A stretch of 64,000 nt of DNA. Source: Branchiostoma floridae. Its lineage: Eukaryota; Chordata; Leptocardii; Amphioxiformes; Branchiostomatidae. The notes beneath the pieces were generated by a model. That model saw only the letters and a list, made by a program, of their open reading frames with translations. It was not told the origin of the DNA and did not search any database. A program made the position numbers and the translations under genes. The DNA lies in NCBI RefSeq assembly GCF_000003815.2, contig NC_049990.1, positions 12,154,076 to 12,218,075 of the forward strand, in the 5' to 3' direction. Shown here piece after piece: positions 1 through 10,836 of the stretch; position 1 is the first letter of the stretch, and each line of letters starts with the position of its first letter.

Positions 1-2208
1 GAAGGGTGCTTCGAGCACATGGGTAGCCTTAATGACTTAATCCTTGACAACAACCAGTTGCAGAGCGTAGACCCAGCCTGGTTTGATCAAATTGTGAACC
101 GCCTTCATCTGTCGGGAAATAACATTCAGAATATTTCTCCAAACCTTTTCAAAGATATGGTGTTTGCTGCTGAGATACTCCTGGAGAGAAACGATCTGTA
201 TTGCTTGGATTGGGACGTGGGGTCCATCATGTCCTTCAGTGCTGGTGGTGACAGGTTGATGACTGTACGTGGCGACATGCCACATAAGATGAGATGGAAA
301 GTTGTGGTCATCAATGCCAATCTTATCCTCGTCGATGAGTATGTCATATATTTTGAGGTTCCAAACTTCGGTTTCTGTCTCATAAAAGAAAGTGGCAGCG
401 ATGAGGTGGCCCTTGTGTGGGAATTTATGCCAGCAATGAGGAGCTCCCCTACCGTCAGCACCATGCCTCTGGATGACATTTTCTTTAACAGACGGTTGGA
501 TGATGTATATAGATCTGACAGAGTGATTGATATGGTCAGTCAACCCTTTGTTGTCATTGCCACCGATGACGACCCAGAACACACCATTGACTACCCAGAC
601 GCGTGCAGACAGGTGTGGGAATACAACCTGGGGGTAACAGTAACCTTGGGAAATGGTGAAAGCATGCAACTAGTTTCCATGGGTGTAGGCGATTCAGCCG
701 TCACATCCGTTGCTATAACGTTTATCAAAACACACGACACAGAGACAGACATCTTCACAGACACCCAAGAAATCTTCCACCCATACGAAGACACTAGCAA
801 TGCAAAGGATATAACTTGCATTCTACTCTCTAAGAAATACGGCCGGTCCCCATTGATCTCCAACATTTCCTCAGTCCCAGCGAAGATCAGCAAAACATGT
901 CCCGTATTAGACAGAAGCGTAGACACTGACAGAACAAGTGTTCGCCCCAAAACAATAGCCGAAACTACCCATAGGACTACAATGCAGACAAGCACTCCTC
1001 TTACGAACATTAAACAAAGTACACCGGCACCAGATTCACTTCTTATCCCGGTTATAGCCTCTGTGGTGGGAATTGTGATCTTGGCAATCATTGTATGGCT
1101 TCTATTGAAGATGTGCCGACTAAAAAGGAGAAATGATAACTTACAGGCCAACAACCCAACCAGTGATGCTCATGTATGGTCACTTGCATCTTGTAGAGCA
1201 TTTCCTACTTCTGTCCAAGTCAACATCCATGGCCAGCCCACGTATTCTGACATTCCAGACCATGTAGCTGCTGCTCAGCGGCCTCTGCCTGCCTTCCCAC
1301 CCCCGTACTGGGAGATCCGTAACGATCCGTCTGCTTTCCAACACTCGTACTGTGAGATCCCAGATAACATAGCTGCTGCCCAGCGCCCTCTGCCTGCCCT
1401 TCCACTCACACCCCTAGACACAGACATACCTACTGTGGCAAAGTCTATAGGTTATAACAAGTATAACACACTTCCTACTATAAAACATTCGCCCCGCGGC
1501 AGCCACAATGCTGCAGTATCTCACAGGTTATTGCCTTCTCTCCATCATTCTCTTGAGGCCTCTGATTCTGACTCAGACAGTCCCGATGATGACACCTGCC
1601 GCTTCTACGCTGCAGCTGCAGAGCCTTCACTCCCTGTTGTCACTAAGACGAACGATAGTCAGAAGACCTACCAGGACAACAGTGGCTTAGCTGTAGAACT
1701 CTCACTCCCTAGAATCACTAAGACGAACGATAGTCAGAAGACCTACCAGGACAACAGTGGCTTAGCTGTAGAACTCTCACTCCCTAGAATCACTAAAACG
1801 AAGGATTGTCAAAAGACCTACTGTATTGCAACATTGCACAGCAACCAGCCTTGTGCTAATAGACCTCGTGTTCTGTACGATGTAAATGGGGTATCCAGGT
1901 ACAATGCTGCTACCACATATGGAATCCCTGATGATATGTACCCTGCAAGGGTCTTATCAAATGGAATAAGGCGAAGGTCCTTGCCCAACCCTCCTTACGT
2001 TAATTGGCTCAGACAGATCTCACGAGAGGGGCCCGAAACTACAGGTTGTGAAGAGACTTTCACACTACCTAACACCTGCTGGCCAGGGGAGAGCCCATGG
2101 GAGGGAACCAGTAACACACCTCGGCGTGCGTCCATTCCCCTGGTCTCACTACCTAACACCTACTGGCCTTGGGAGATACCAGGGGAAGAGCGTCAAAACG
2201 CAGAATAA
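1..2208 (+). CDS. LRR transmembrane receptor, 3' terminal exon (partial)
   Basis: The frame is open from base 1, so the start lies upstream; an internal Met codon is at 19. The first ~70 residues carry leucine-rich-repeat motifs (LxxLxLDNNQL, LHLSGNNI). An unassigned extracellular stretch with scattered Cys and a Ser/Thr/Pro-rich stalk follow. One transmembrane segment lies at about nt 1040-1110, followed by a basic stop-transfer patch. The cytoplasmic tail of ~360 residues holds YSDI, YWEI and YCEI motifs, two copies of a PDxxAAAQRPLPA block ending in SH3-ligand-like RPLPAFP and RPLPALP, and a 25-residue tandem repeat (about 2.6 copies, nt ~1624-1824). The final ~60 residues hold a duplicated LPNTxWP motif. 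This suits a receptor signalling through phosphotyrosine and SH3 adaptors, which is inference. The exact LRR family is not recognised. Confidence 0.75.
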   Translation, partial: EGCFEHMGSLNDLILDNNQLQSVDPAWFDQIVNRLHLSGNNIQNISPNLFKDMVFAAEILLERNDLYCLDWDVGSIMSFSAGGDRLMTVRGDMPHKMRWKVVVINANLILVDEYVIYFEVPNFGFCLIKESGSDEVALVWEFMPAMRSSPTVSTMPLDDIFFNRRLDDVYRSDRVIDMVSQPFVVIATDDDPEHTIDYPDACRQVWEYNLGVTVTLGNGESMQLVSMGVGDSAVTSVAITFIKTHDTETDIFTDTQEIFHPYEDTSNAKDITCILLSKKYGRSPLISNISSVPAKISKTCPVLDRSVDTDRTSVRPKTIAETTHRTTMQTSTPLTNIKQSTPAPDSLLIPVIASVVGIVILAIIVWLLLKMCRLKRRNDNLQANNPTSDAHVWSLASCRAFPTSVQVNIHGQPTYSDIPDHVAAAQRPLPAFPPPYWEIRNDPSAFQHSYCEIPDNIAAAQRPLPALPLTPLDTDIPTVAKSIGYNKYNTLPTIKHSPRGSHNAAVSHRLLPSLHHSLEASDSDSDSPDDDTCRFYAAAAEPSLPVVTKTNDSQKTYQDNSGLAVELSLPRITKTNDSQKTYQDNSGLAVELSLPRITKTKDCQKTYCIATLHSNQPCANRPRVLYDVNGVSRYNAATTYGIPDDMYPARVLSNGIRRRSLPNPPYVNWLRQISREGPETTGCEETFTLPNTCWPGESPWEGTSNTPRRASIPLVSLPNTYWPWEIPGEERQNAE
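1624..1824 (+). repeat. In-frame 75-bp tandem repeat in receptor tail
   Basis: About 2.6 copies of a 75-bp unit encode a 25-residue block containing SLPxxTKTxDxQKTY. The unit length is a multiple of three, so the frame is kept. The first two copies are nearly identical; the third is truncated and has N-to-K and S-to-C changes. Confidence 0.85.
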
Positions 2209-2209
2209 A
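2204..2209 (+). terminator. Poly(A) signal overlapping the stop codon
   Basis: AATAAA at 2204-2209 contains the TAA stop codon of the LRR receptor (2206-2208). A second AATAAA occurs near 2728, so the longer 3' UTR may be the one used. Confidence 0.35.
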
Positions 2210-5200
2210 CATTTTGACCCACAAGAAAAAACACTGCCCTGTATTTATTGGATATGTCCATGAGAGGGGAACCAAAACATGCAAAAGAGAGGGTTGATGT
2301 TTCACGTACTACACGTTCGGAAGTTCTCAGTACGGGAGTTCTTGACCATGACACATTATTTGGCATAGGGGATCCCGTCAGGATTTGCTGAAAGCTCCTC
2401 ACACATTCAAGCGATCGTTTGTTATTGTTACACAACCTTGTCCAGAGTTTATTGAATAGAGCTGAAAAAATCATTAAGTATACATAGTTTGAGTATAGAA
2501 CGCAAACATTATCGTGTATATGTATAATAGAGTAAATTACGTAGATGTTTGATTTGTGAGATAATAGGTATCACACGTTTATCGATATATTTCGCTAGTT
2601 TACCAACATTTGCATAGTTTACCAACATTTGTCAAAGTTTGGCCACACTAGTGACGAAATTTTATGTATGTGCACAATAGGGTGCGTTGATGTCTGTGCT
2701 TTACTAACATCCGAGGACCGAGCATCAATAAAACATTAGCCACACTGTCTCTTCATCTTATCTCATCCGGTAGGCTGGAAATTAGTATGGAGTGTCAGGA
2801 AGAGCCTGGGGGACGACCCTGTCCTATATCCACTCTTCATTTCATCTTATCCCGTAGGGATGGAAATTAGTCGGAGTGTGTCGGGAAGAGCCTATTCCCA
2901 TCCCGTAATCAAAATACTACTTCTCAATTCATCATGCATATTACAACTCAAAACAAACCCAGAACATTTGCAGTATAAGGTTGTATCAAATAAACAAAGC
3001 AACAAAGTCGAAAAATACTGGAAGCTACCTGAAATCGTCTGGTCATTTCCAAAGACTATCTGTTATTTTGTGTATCTTATTTGTTACCTATGTCTAACCT
3101 TCATATGAAATGTATGAAATATCTGATGTATGTATGAAATATCTGATACAGGAGCATGGAAACATGTTACACCATGTTTGGTTGATTGAACACAAAACTC
3201 CCAAATTTCGGCATGGAACAGCTCCTTGTGCCGAATGATTACCAGATGATTGGACCCGGGGAGGGGTCCAGTAACTCCCGATGGGCAGCTCGCCCGGAGG
3301 ATCTTTCTCTCTTTATTTCAGATTGACTGGATGAAATCTTAATGACGAAGGACAGACGGCACAACCGACCAGGAAAACTTCGCCGAATATCACCGGAATC
3401 ATCCGGTCCTCCATCTGGTAAAAATGCAATGTCTGGAAGTATTTTTTTTTCCATTTTAGCATCACAAATTATTTTAGACTAATTTGCACAACGTTAAAAA
3501 ACCTGATGAAAAGTCCGACATCTGGGCGTCTTTTCACAAATTCTGGAATCAGACTACAAATTTCGAAACTGACTGTACCACAAAAACAGGTACACACTCA
3601 GATTGACATTTTAATTCACTTTCCATTGCACTAATTTCCGCACGAATATATGTGTCCGTCCTTAATAAGCCAAAGTCCATCCGTGGATCGGATGTTACAC
3701 CAAGGAGGTTTATGTAAGATTATATAAAACCTCCTTGGTTACACCTGTTCAAATCTACCTCTGCTCTGCTTTCACGGATGGGTTGTATGCTAGCTCCATT
3801 GCATATCCAGAAAGAACGAGGATAGTAAAAATGAATTATAAAGCCTGAATGATATCGGCTCTCACATAGAGGGCCATTTATTAATATCCGATCACCATCA
3901 TAATCTGCCGTAGACGTAGTGACCAAACTTTTTAACGCCTCTCTCCGTCTGGAGGGAGAGGGGCGTCGAAAACTTAGCCACTACTAGCTCCCTGATCAAA
4001 ACCTCTTCTTAGAGAACTGAAACACAGGCAACTATAATTTTCTTCAGGTTTCTTTTGTTGCCAGCAAGATGACTGATCCGTGGTTGATGACTATCATCAA
4101 CTGAAACAATGATCAGACTGGAAATTTCTGGAAAATTGTAGTTTTGTGTCAGTATACAAAAGTGTAGCCTTTTCTCAATACCTCTCGATTAACTAGAAAT
4201 CAAGAGGTATTGAGAGGTACAGAGAGGTACAGAGCAAAAATAACCAAAGTATCAAAATAAAGTCAGTCAGACTGGCCGAAAGGCAGTCGATTTAGACATA
4301 TTTCAAAAGCAAAGAAGCTTATAAAAAAAACCATCGTGCTCGCACCATCCATTCTTGAGATACAGCGCCGTAAAGCCCCAGCTTCCAAAAATTCCCACGC
4401 CACTGAAAACCATACCTGCATTACATGCATGCAAACAGGAAAATAAAGATTTGGTATCATCAACACAATGTCGTTCTTTATAAAAACAATCGTTGGGGTA
4501 TTTGTGTCTAAATCCATGATATACATGATAATATGCATATGCAATGGTGGGGCCAAATTCTCATCACCCTGTTGTATCATTCAAACTGTCAGAAAATACC
4601 ATATAACCGTTTTAGTTACATGTATATCCTATCCACAAATTCTGAAACACAGATTGCAATCCTAAAAGAACCAGCGAATGGCAACCTGTTCTACCTATGT
4701 ATACAAGAAAACAAAACCAAGGCCCATCCAAAGCCATGTCTAAAATATCATTATTCTGGTTTCAAAGAAAGCTATAATAGAGTCTACAATTCAAGCAACT
4801 GCAGTTGGAAAGAAAGCTGCAATGGGTTCAAAAATCTTAGGATCGATTTGAAATTTAACAAGGCCAACACAAAGCAATCTGTAACTTTTTCCACAGATTC
4901 AAACCGGCTGATACTAATGAAAAATCCACTTATTCCTGATAAGCTGGCATTATATAATTGCGTTATTCATGCTATCTGAATTACACTGAAATGTGACTGC
5001 ATAGTGAAAAGACTGTGTTCATTCAGTTGTCGTGATTCTGGAATACTACTTTTAAAATCACAGATATATCTGCATCTAGCAATACTGTTGAGGACGTAGA
5101 ATAGGCAAAAATTTGTCTTCGTGAAGTATATGTACATGATTGAGCTACTAATCAAGTTGAACAGATTATAAAAAAATTACCTGTCTTGTGAAGGCAGTGT

Positions 5201-6412
5201 TGTGTCAATTTTTAACAGATCTTTATCCGATCAATGGTAATTGTAATTAATTTTGGATAGAAAGAACAGAACACTTATTGAAATCCAATGGTTTTCAATT
5301 CCACACTTGCCACTGAGGACCGATTCTAGAAGTAAGAACCATATTCCTACTGATGACTAGAGTGCTGAAATATCCAACATAGCAAAAATGGGCAATTCCC
5401 AGCTGTGATTCTTATAAAACGATTGTTAATAAGGGACATTGACAAGACTCAAAATATGACAGGCTGTGATACGCTGGTTTGCGCCCCATACAATGTGTAA
5501 CTCACGTCAACTTCTGTCAGGACCGTTTCAGTCTTCAACTGTCACCATCACCCGAAGGCCATTTCAAGGTTACTGGTTACTTGAATAGTTGGACTTTTCC
5601 TTTATTAGTCACATCAAGGAGGTTAAAATCAACATTGATTAACCTCCTTGGTCACCTGAATAATTTCTTCAGACAAGCTCAGCTCATAATGCGCATGCAA
5701 GTGATACTACGTATACATCTAATACAATGGACCTACTAGCATGACTAGGAGAAGCAACTGTTAGAAAGGCTCAGCTCTGGAACTTCCCCTTCCCTATCTA
5801 GACCGGATTATTTTGATCCACTCCGAATCCATATCAGGAAAGACCCACTACTCCTACTAGAAAAAAAAAGTTTCATTTCATGTATCAGTTACTTCATCTT
5901 CCACTTCAGGGGAGAGGACAGTACGTGGATAAACGTCAAAATTGCGAATATGTGGTTATTGTAAGCAGCAGTAGTGGCAGATTGAAAACTACCAAACTAT
6001 CACGTGGGACTTTGAAGATTTAGAGCACACCTGGGAAGGAGCTAGAAAGCAAGAAATGCGCCTCGGCTAGTAGAAGAAAGTGGAAAGCTGTTGTGGCCAC
6101 ATCGGCACCAGAAGAACTGTACGGCAAGAAGAATGTGGTATCTCGCCCATAATTGCTGTCAATGACAAATGTTCATGAACTTTCAAGTGGTTGGAACGAA
6201 GATCCTACAGTATGCAATACCTTTGTGAACATACTTATGATGTTACTGTGTCTCTTACACCACTGTCTAGTTAGTGCCAGATGGTCACATGCACAACTAT
6301 CCAGAGTAAAAGGCTGCTGTACAGTCCTGTCTTGAGAATGTACGACAGGGCTGGCATAGTATCGATGGGGTTGAGCAGGAAGGACATTTCCGTGATACAT
6401 AACTTATAAGAA
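2209..6412. other. Intergenic, no gene recognised
   Basis: AT-rich sequence with only short open frames. It holds a diverged two-copy tandem repeat at about 2748-2895 (CTCTTCAT...GGAAATTAG...GAAGAGCCT), and short foldbacks at 3700-3742 and 5615-5662 built on CAAGGAGGTT/AACCTCCTTG. A 16-bp-arm hairpin lies at 4173-4214 (CTCAATACCTCTCGAT). Nothing supports a protein-coding gene here. Confidence 0.6.
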
Positions 6413-6434
6413 GTGTGTTGCAATGTGTCAGTCT

Positions 6435-6646
6435 GGAAATTCGAAGATGCTGAGACTGGCTACTTTCCTCGTGTGTTCCAAATGGAAGATGCCGACATTC
6501 TTTGGGTCCCTAATCTTAAGTTGGCGCAGAGCTTTCCTCTGAAGTCTGTCCGCGGCAGCTTTAGAGCTGTTGTGCCATCGCAACTCCAAATCAGGGAGGC
6601 ATATTCCATTATGGGACGGGTGTCAAATCTTGACTTCAAGATATAA
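6435..6646 (+). CDS. Possible terminal exon, unknown protein
   Basis: After a possible acceptor (AATGTGTCAG) an open frame of about 70 codons runs to TAA at 6644-6646. It starts with VWKFEDAETGYFPRVFQ and ends in NLDFKI. Composition looks more protein-like than its surroundings, but no family is recognised and no upstream exon could be joined. It could equally be a decayed transposon or pseudogene fragment. Confidence 0.25.
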
Positions 6647-6734
6647 ACATCCTCAGTAAAATGACACTTTGTGGAACTGGCATCTTTCTGACGTCAGAAG
6701 ATGCTACATGTGTAGTACTCTTTTACATTGCTAT

Positions 6735-6960
6735 CTACCATAAGGCATATATATTGTATATAGTGCGCACATTTTATGGATTTCCATATATATTGTATAT
6801 AAGTGCACATTTTATGGATTTCCATATACATGTATATTGTATATAGTGCACATTTTATGGATTTCCATATATATTGTATATAGTGCACATTTTATGGATT
6901 TCCATATATATTGTATATAGTGCATATTTTATGGTGTCAAATGCACATTTTATGGATTTC
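6735..6960. repeat. AT-rich tandem repeat, ~38-47 bp unit
   Basis: Five to six imperfect copies of a unit containing CATATATATTGTATATAGTG, then CACATTTTATGGATTTC. Units vary by insertion of TATA steps. Open frames over this region on either strand are repeat translation, not genes. Confidence 0.85.
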
Positions 6961-9038
6961 CACTTTCGACACACCTCATTTGGGGCTGATTTAACATTGT
7001 TCTTAATATGATGGTACAGATTCCTACGTCATGATTATTTGAATGTGTAGTTTGTAAAGTATCCTAAAAAGTATGCACAAAAGTGAGCTGAGTTAGGTAT
7101 TGGCAGAAGTTGCACATTTGGCAAAGTGCAAGGTCCTTGGTTTGATGCTATAGTCATTTTGTAGTTTTTTTAATGCTTTGAACTTTGCAGCTGTATACTA
7201 TATTATCATGTAGATTCAAATAATAAATTAGTTTGTTGTGTGTGAAAATCTGACAGAGTGGGTTTGAATTTTTGTGTCTAATAGTACTTCTTTATAATAT
7301 TGCATATTGTCAATTAGGATGGAGATCATGCACTTAGAATGCAAGGATAATTGATTAGGCATCCTTCATGACAGTTTGACCCATATAAGAGGAGTATACT
7401 GATTATGATAGCCACTGTAATCCATCCCTACTCAAATTACTATGTAGCACTGGCAGGCTGGGGCTTTCCCTGACCTGCTATGAAGTGTACAAAGACTGAT
7501 CATTTCTTTCATGTTGTCACTTGTTCACATTCTGCATAGACAAAGTTTAAGGATATATCCACAGCAGGGAGGACGTTACCTTAGGTCCTCATATTTCAAG
7601 AACCAAAATGATTAAGCTGAATACAATGTAACAACGGCAATGTCAGGTTGGGTTTGTTGTCTAAATTATGTGTCTCTTTTTATATACATATATATATGAT
7701 CCCTTCAGTGAACTATGTATATCCAACTTCTTGAAAAAACTGAGTACACTTGCCTGACTAGATGCATCTTTTGCCCAAATAAGCATTACAAATCCATTCC
7801 ACACACCAAACGTTTATTCCAAAGAAAACCAACACCTGTTCATGAACTTCAAATCAATCCTCAAAGTTTGACATATCAGGCATCTGCATCTTCAGAACAC
7901 AGAATACATTTCACTTTTTTCTAAGTGATCCACAAATCAAACACCAAGTACATTTGGAACTCAAAATAGACTTCAAGGGATAAGAGTAACTATCTTGGCT
8001 CTCTCCAGTGCTTGTTCTTTCATCGCTGGACATAATTCTTCTGCTCAGGATAAACAAAATGTTCTATCATTCTGTCTCCCTTAACACATGAAACTCCATT
8101 CACTAGGTCATCAACATGTACAGTGCCCCAAAAAACTTTCACAATATCACACCTTTACAAAATGTAACTCTCAAAATACATAACACAGCATTTTGGAGGG
8201 TTAAAGGTGCTACCTTCATTTGACACTTGACATAGAGCTTTGCTCCATAAATGTCATGGGACAGACAAAATATGCAGTTGGAGAGCTTACAATTTTAAGA
8301 AATAGAAAGGTACATATATATATTACAGTTTAAGATAGAAGTTGGTCAGTCATCAGTCAACAAACAGGTTCCTTATCCACACAAAGACTTGTAAGATCCA
8401 CCTACAATAAAAGCACCAAAGACCACTATTTGGTAAAAATACCAATCAATACATTCCTTTTTAAGGCAAGCATACATACAAAAATAGTCTCTTACATTGA
8501 GATCTTATCAATTCCCCATGTTTTATCTATTAAAAATTCCACCATAGCTGCCTTGTAACAGGAATGCGATTTTCTATCACAGTATATAAAATCTATTTTT
8601 CAAAGATACCAGTAGAGTTTCAGTACACAGAAATATTTAAATATCAGCTTAAAGCAAGAAAGTTAATAAATTTCCTCCCTTACTCCACACCTCATTTCCT
8701 TCCATGAGGCCAGCTCACGTACAACACAGTTCACGATATAAACAATCAATCTCCTCAGAAAACATCATGGAGACATCATCAGGTTGGTTGATTTTTGCCC
8801 AATGTAAAATGCTGCAATCAATTTGCTGACAACAAATGTTGACATCATTCTCTGCATACAATCTTTACACTTTCTCACATATCTTTTCTGTACATGAGCT
8901 GTGCTCTCCATAATCTAGACAAAAGCATTAATTTGTTTGACCTTCACAAATTTTGTACAAAGCTGCAATGCAACAGGACTAGAGGCAGACAGCATGAGAA
9001 AAGTGATGCTGGACAGGGTCTTCCGTGCAGCCACAGTG

Positions 9039-9172
9039 GATGATGTAATTGCTATGATTACTTCTAAAACATACTATGCACGACTTGCATTGCTTCACCC
9101 AACATACACTTCAAGTGAAGCAATGCAACGTGCATAGTATGTTTTAGAAGTAATCATAGCAATTACATCATC
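9039..9172. repeat. Near-perfect inverted repeat (60/58-bp arms)
   Basis: Left arm 9039-9098 pairs with right arm 9115-9172 across a 16-nt loop; the only difference noticed is two extra bases in the left arm. It could form a long hairpin as RNA or DNA. No target-site duplication or known transposon end was seen. Confidence 0.9.
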
Positions 9173-10469
9173 TGGAAGTAATGTGTTATAAACTTTCAAA
9201 CAAAAAAAAAAAAAAAAAAACATTCTAAAAGAATATCTACATGGGGCTGTAACTTTATCTACCTAGCTGAAATACAAGTAATGCTAGGCTGAAACATTGA
9301 AACATGAGATAGACTTAAGTTGTGACCGCATTGTTGGTAGTATCACCCATTAGAACATTTAATAATATTCTGTTTTAGAGTACTTCATCTAATTAAGCAG
9401 GTCTTTTTTCAAAGAGCTTTGTTTCCATTTCATTTATAGCTACAGTCACAACTCAACCTGTGCTCTCAAACCCTTGCTGCCATGGGCTAATTGGCCCCCT
9501 TGTGGTCTTGGGGGATGGTCAGTTAGGTGGTCACCCAAGCCTCGGTCAATGTGACAGGGACGTCTTTTAGGTGAAAAATATGGGCGACCCTCTGTCTTAA
9601 AATCGGGTGACCTTCTAGCAATCAAGAGGTACATGTACAACCAAAGCTTGTGAACAATGTGTCAGGGGTATTACCATGACTATCATTACAAGGCAGTTAG
9701 CTTAAAAAAAAAATACTGCACTGAACTCTGGGTCATTCCAAGAAACAACAAGTATATGTTCTAAGCCACTGCAAATACATACAGCTGGAATGATAAGTTT
9801 AAAAAACTGTTCATCACTACCCCCCAAAAGAAACAACTTGCAAAGAATTGTATGGGAAATACCCAGTATCTCAAACACCTCTCAGGGATGAATGTACAGT
9901 AAAAACGGCTTCTTGCATGATCTGGCAAGAGGAGTGATAGTTCGAACTGGAAAAGTCTGTCTCAGGCTGTCCATTGATGAATATGAATCTAATGGGCTTA
10001 AGAATTAGTGAAACAAACAGAACTATAGGGGTCTGAGTGCCAGTATATAGTACCAGTACAAAACCTTTTTTTTCTTCTTGGACCAGTCAAAAAAAAAACG
10101 GACCAAAAAAATTTGTGGACAGGATCTTGGACTGATTAGAAAATAGACACACTATATCAGGAGGCATTCACAACTTTTGGAACAATTATCCAAGAAAATA
10201 GCAGTGAATTAGAGTAGTTTATATCGATTTCCACATTGTTTACTATGAAGATAGGATTTATGATTAATATACCATTTATGATTCGCTGCTACCTGACGTC
10301 ATCCGACGACTTCCGGATTAGTGCAGCAAATCATTCATCTGATGAAGGTCGGAGTATTCGGCCGAAAATTTATGGTGAGTTTCTTTCTTTGTGTTGGAAC
10401 AAAGTTTAAACTGTTCACTTATAATGGAATTTACCAAGTTTGAACACAGATGAGCTTTCATTAGGATAT

Positions 10470-10672
10470 AAGATAGGATTTTGATATGCCAATGGGAGTC
10501 AAAAACTCTTCCAAACAGATTCCTTTGTAGAAAATAGACCATTGTATCACCCGTTTTTAATTTTCACCGACAATCATGATCAGGTCCAGGTTCAGGGCCG
10601 GACCTGGATCTGATCCTCTGTACCTGAACCTGTACCTAAATTTTCCGTACCGGTACCAACCCCTAAATAGTG
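10470..10672. repeat. Dispersed repeat, copy 1
   Basis: This shares an extended match with 27690-27896, including CAGGTCCAGGTTCAGG, GGACCTG, ATTTTCCGTAC and GGTACC blocks. The copies are diverged and of similar length, so this is an old interspersed element of unknown class. Confidence 0.75.
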
Positions 10673-10836
10673 CTATAGCAAAGTGATGCATGTGCAAGGG
10701 GTTTTTGGCACACTGATATGCTAGTGCTGTTTTTAACCTGATGAGTGGAAGACAGCTTTAAAGATTTTAACTCTAGTGTGCAACCTGAGACAAAGTTTTT
10801 ACATTCATTCATCCCTGGGGAAGAGTGGCATAGAGA

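Larger units (their letters stand above)
6961..10836. other. Intergenic or long 3' UTR, repeats only
   Basis: No gene is supported. The region holds a TA-rich run near 7680, an extended palindrome at 9039-9172, an A-run near 9200 and a dispersed repeat at 10470-10672. At 10300-10385 is a piece reading SSDEGRSIRPK-like on the plus strand, which may be a retroelement remnant (low certainty). Part of the interval could be 3' UTR of the minus-strand coiled-coil gene ending at 10837. Confidence 0.5.

Noticed and set aside
37-669. 210-codon open frame on the minus strand opposite the LRR receptor
   Set aside because: Antisense shadow of a well-supported coding exon; no motif or splice context.
8937-9137. 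66-codon open frame near the palindrome
   Set aside because: About half of it is one arm and loop of the inverted repeat; no protein motif.
10300-10385. Reverse-transcriptase-type retroelement tail (SSDEGRSIRPK)
   Set aside because: Too short and isolated to assign to a family; noted only within the intergenic entry.
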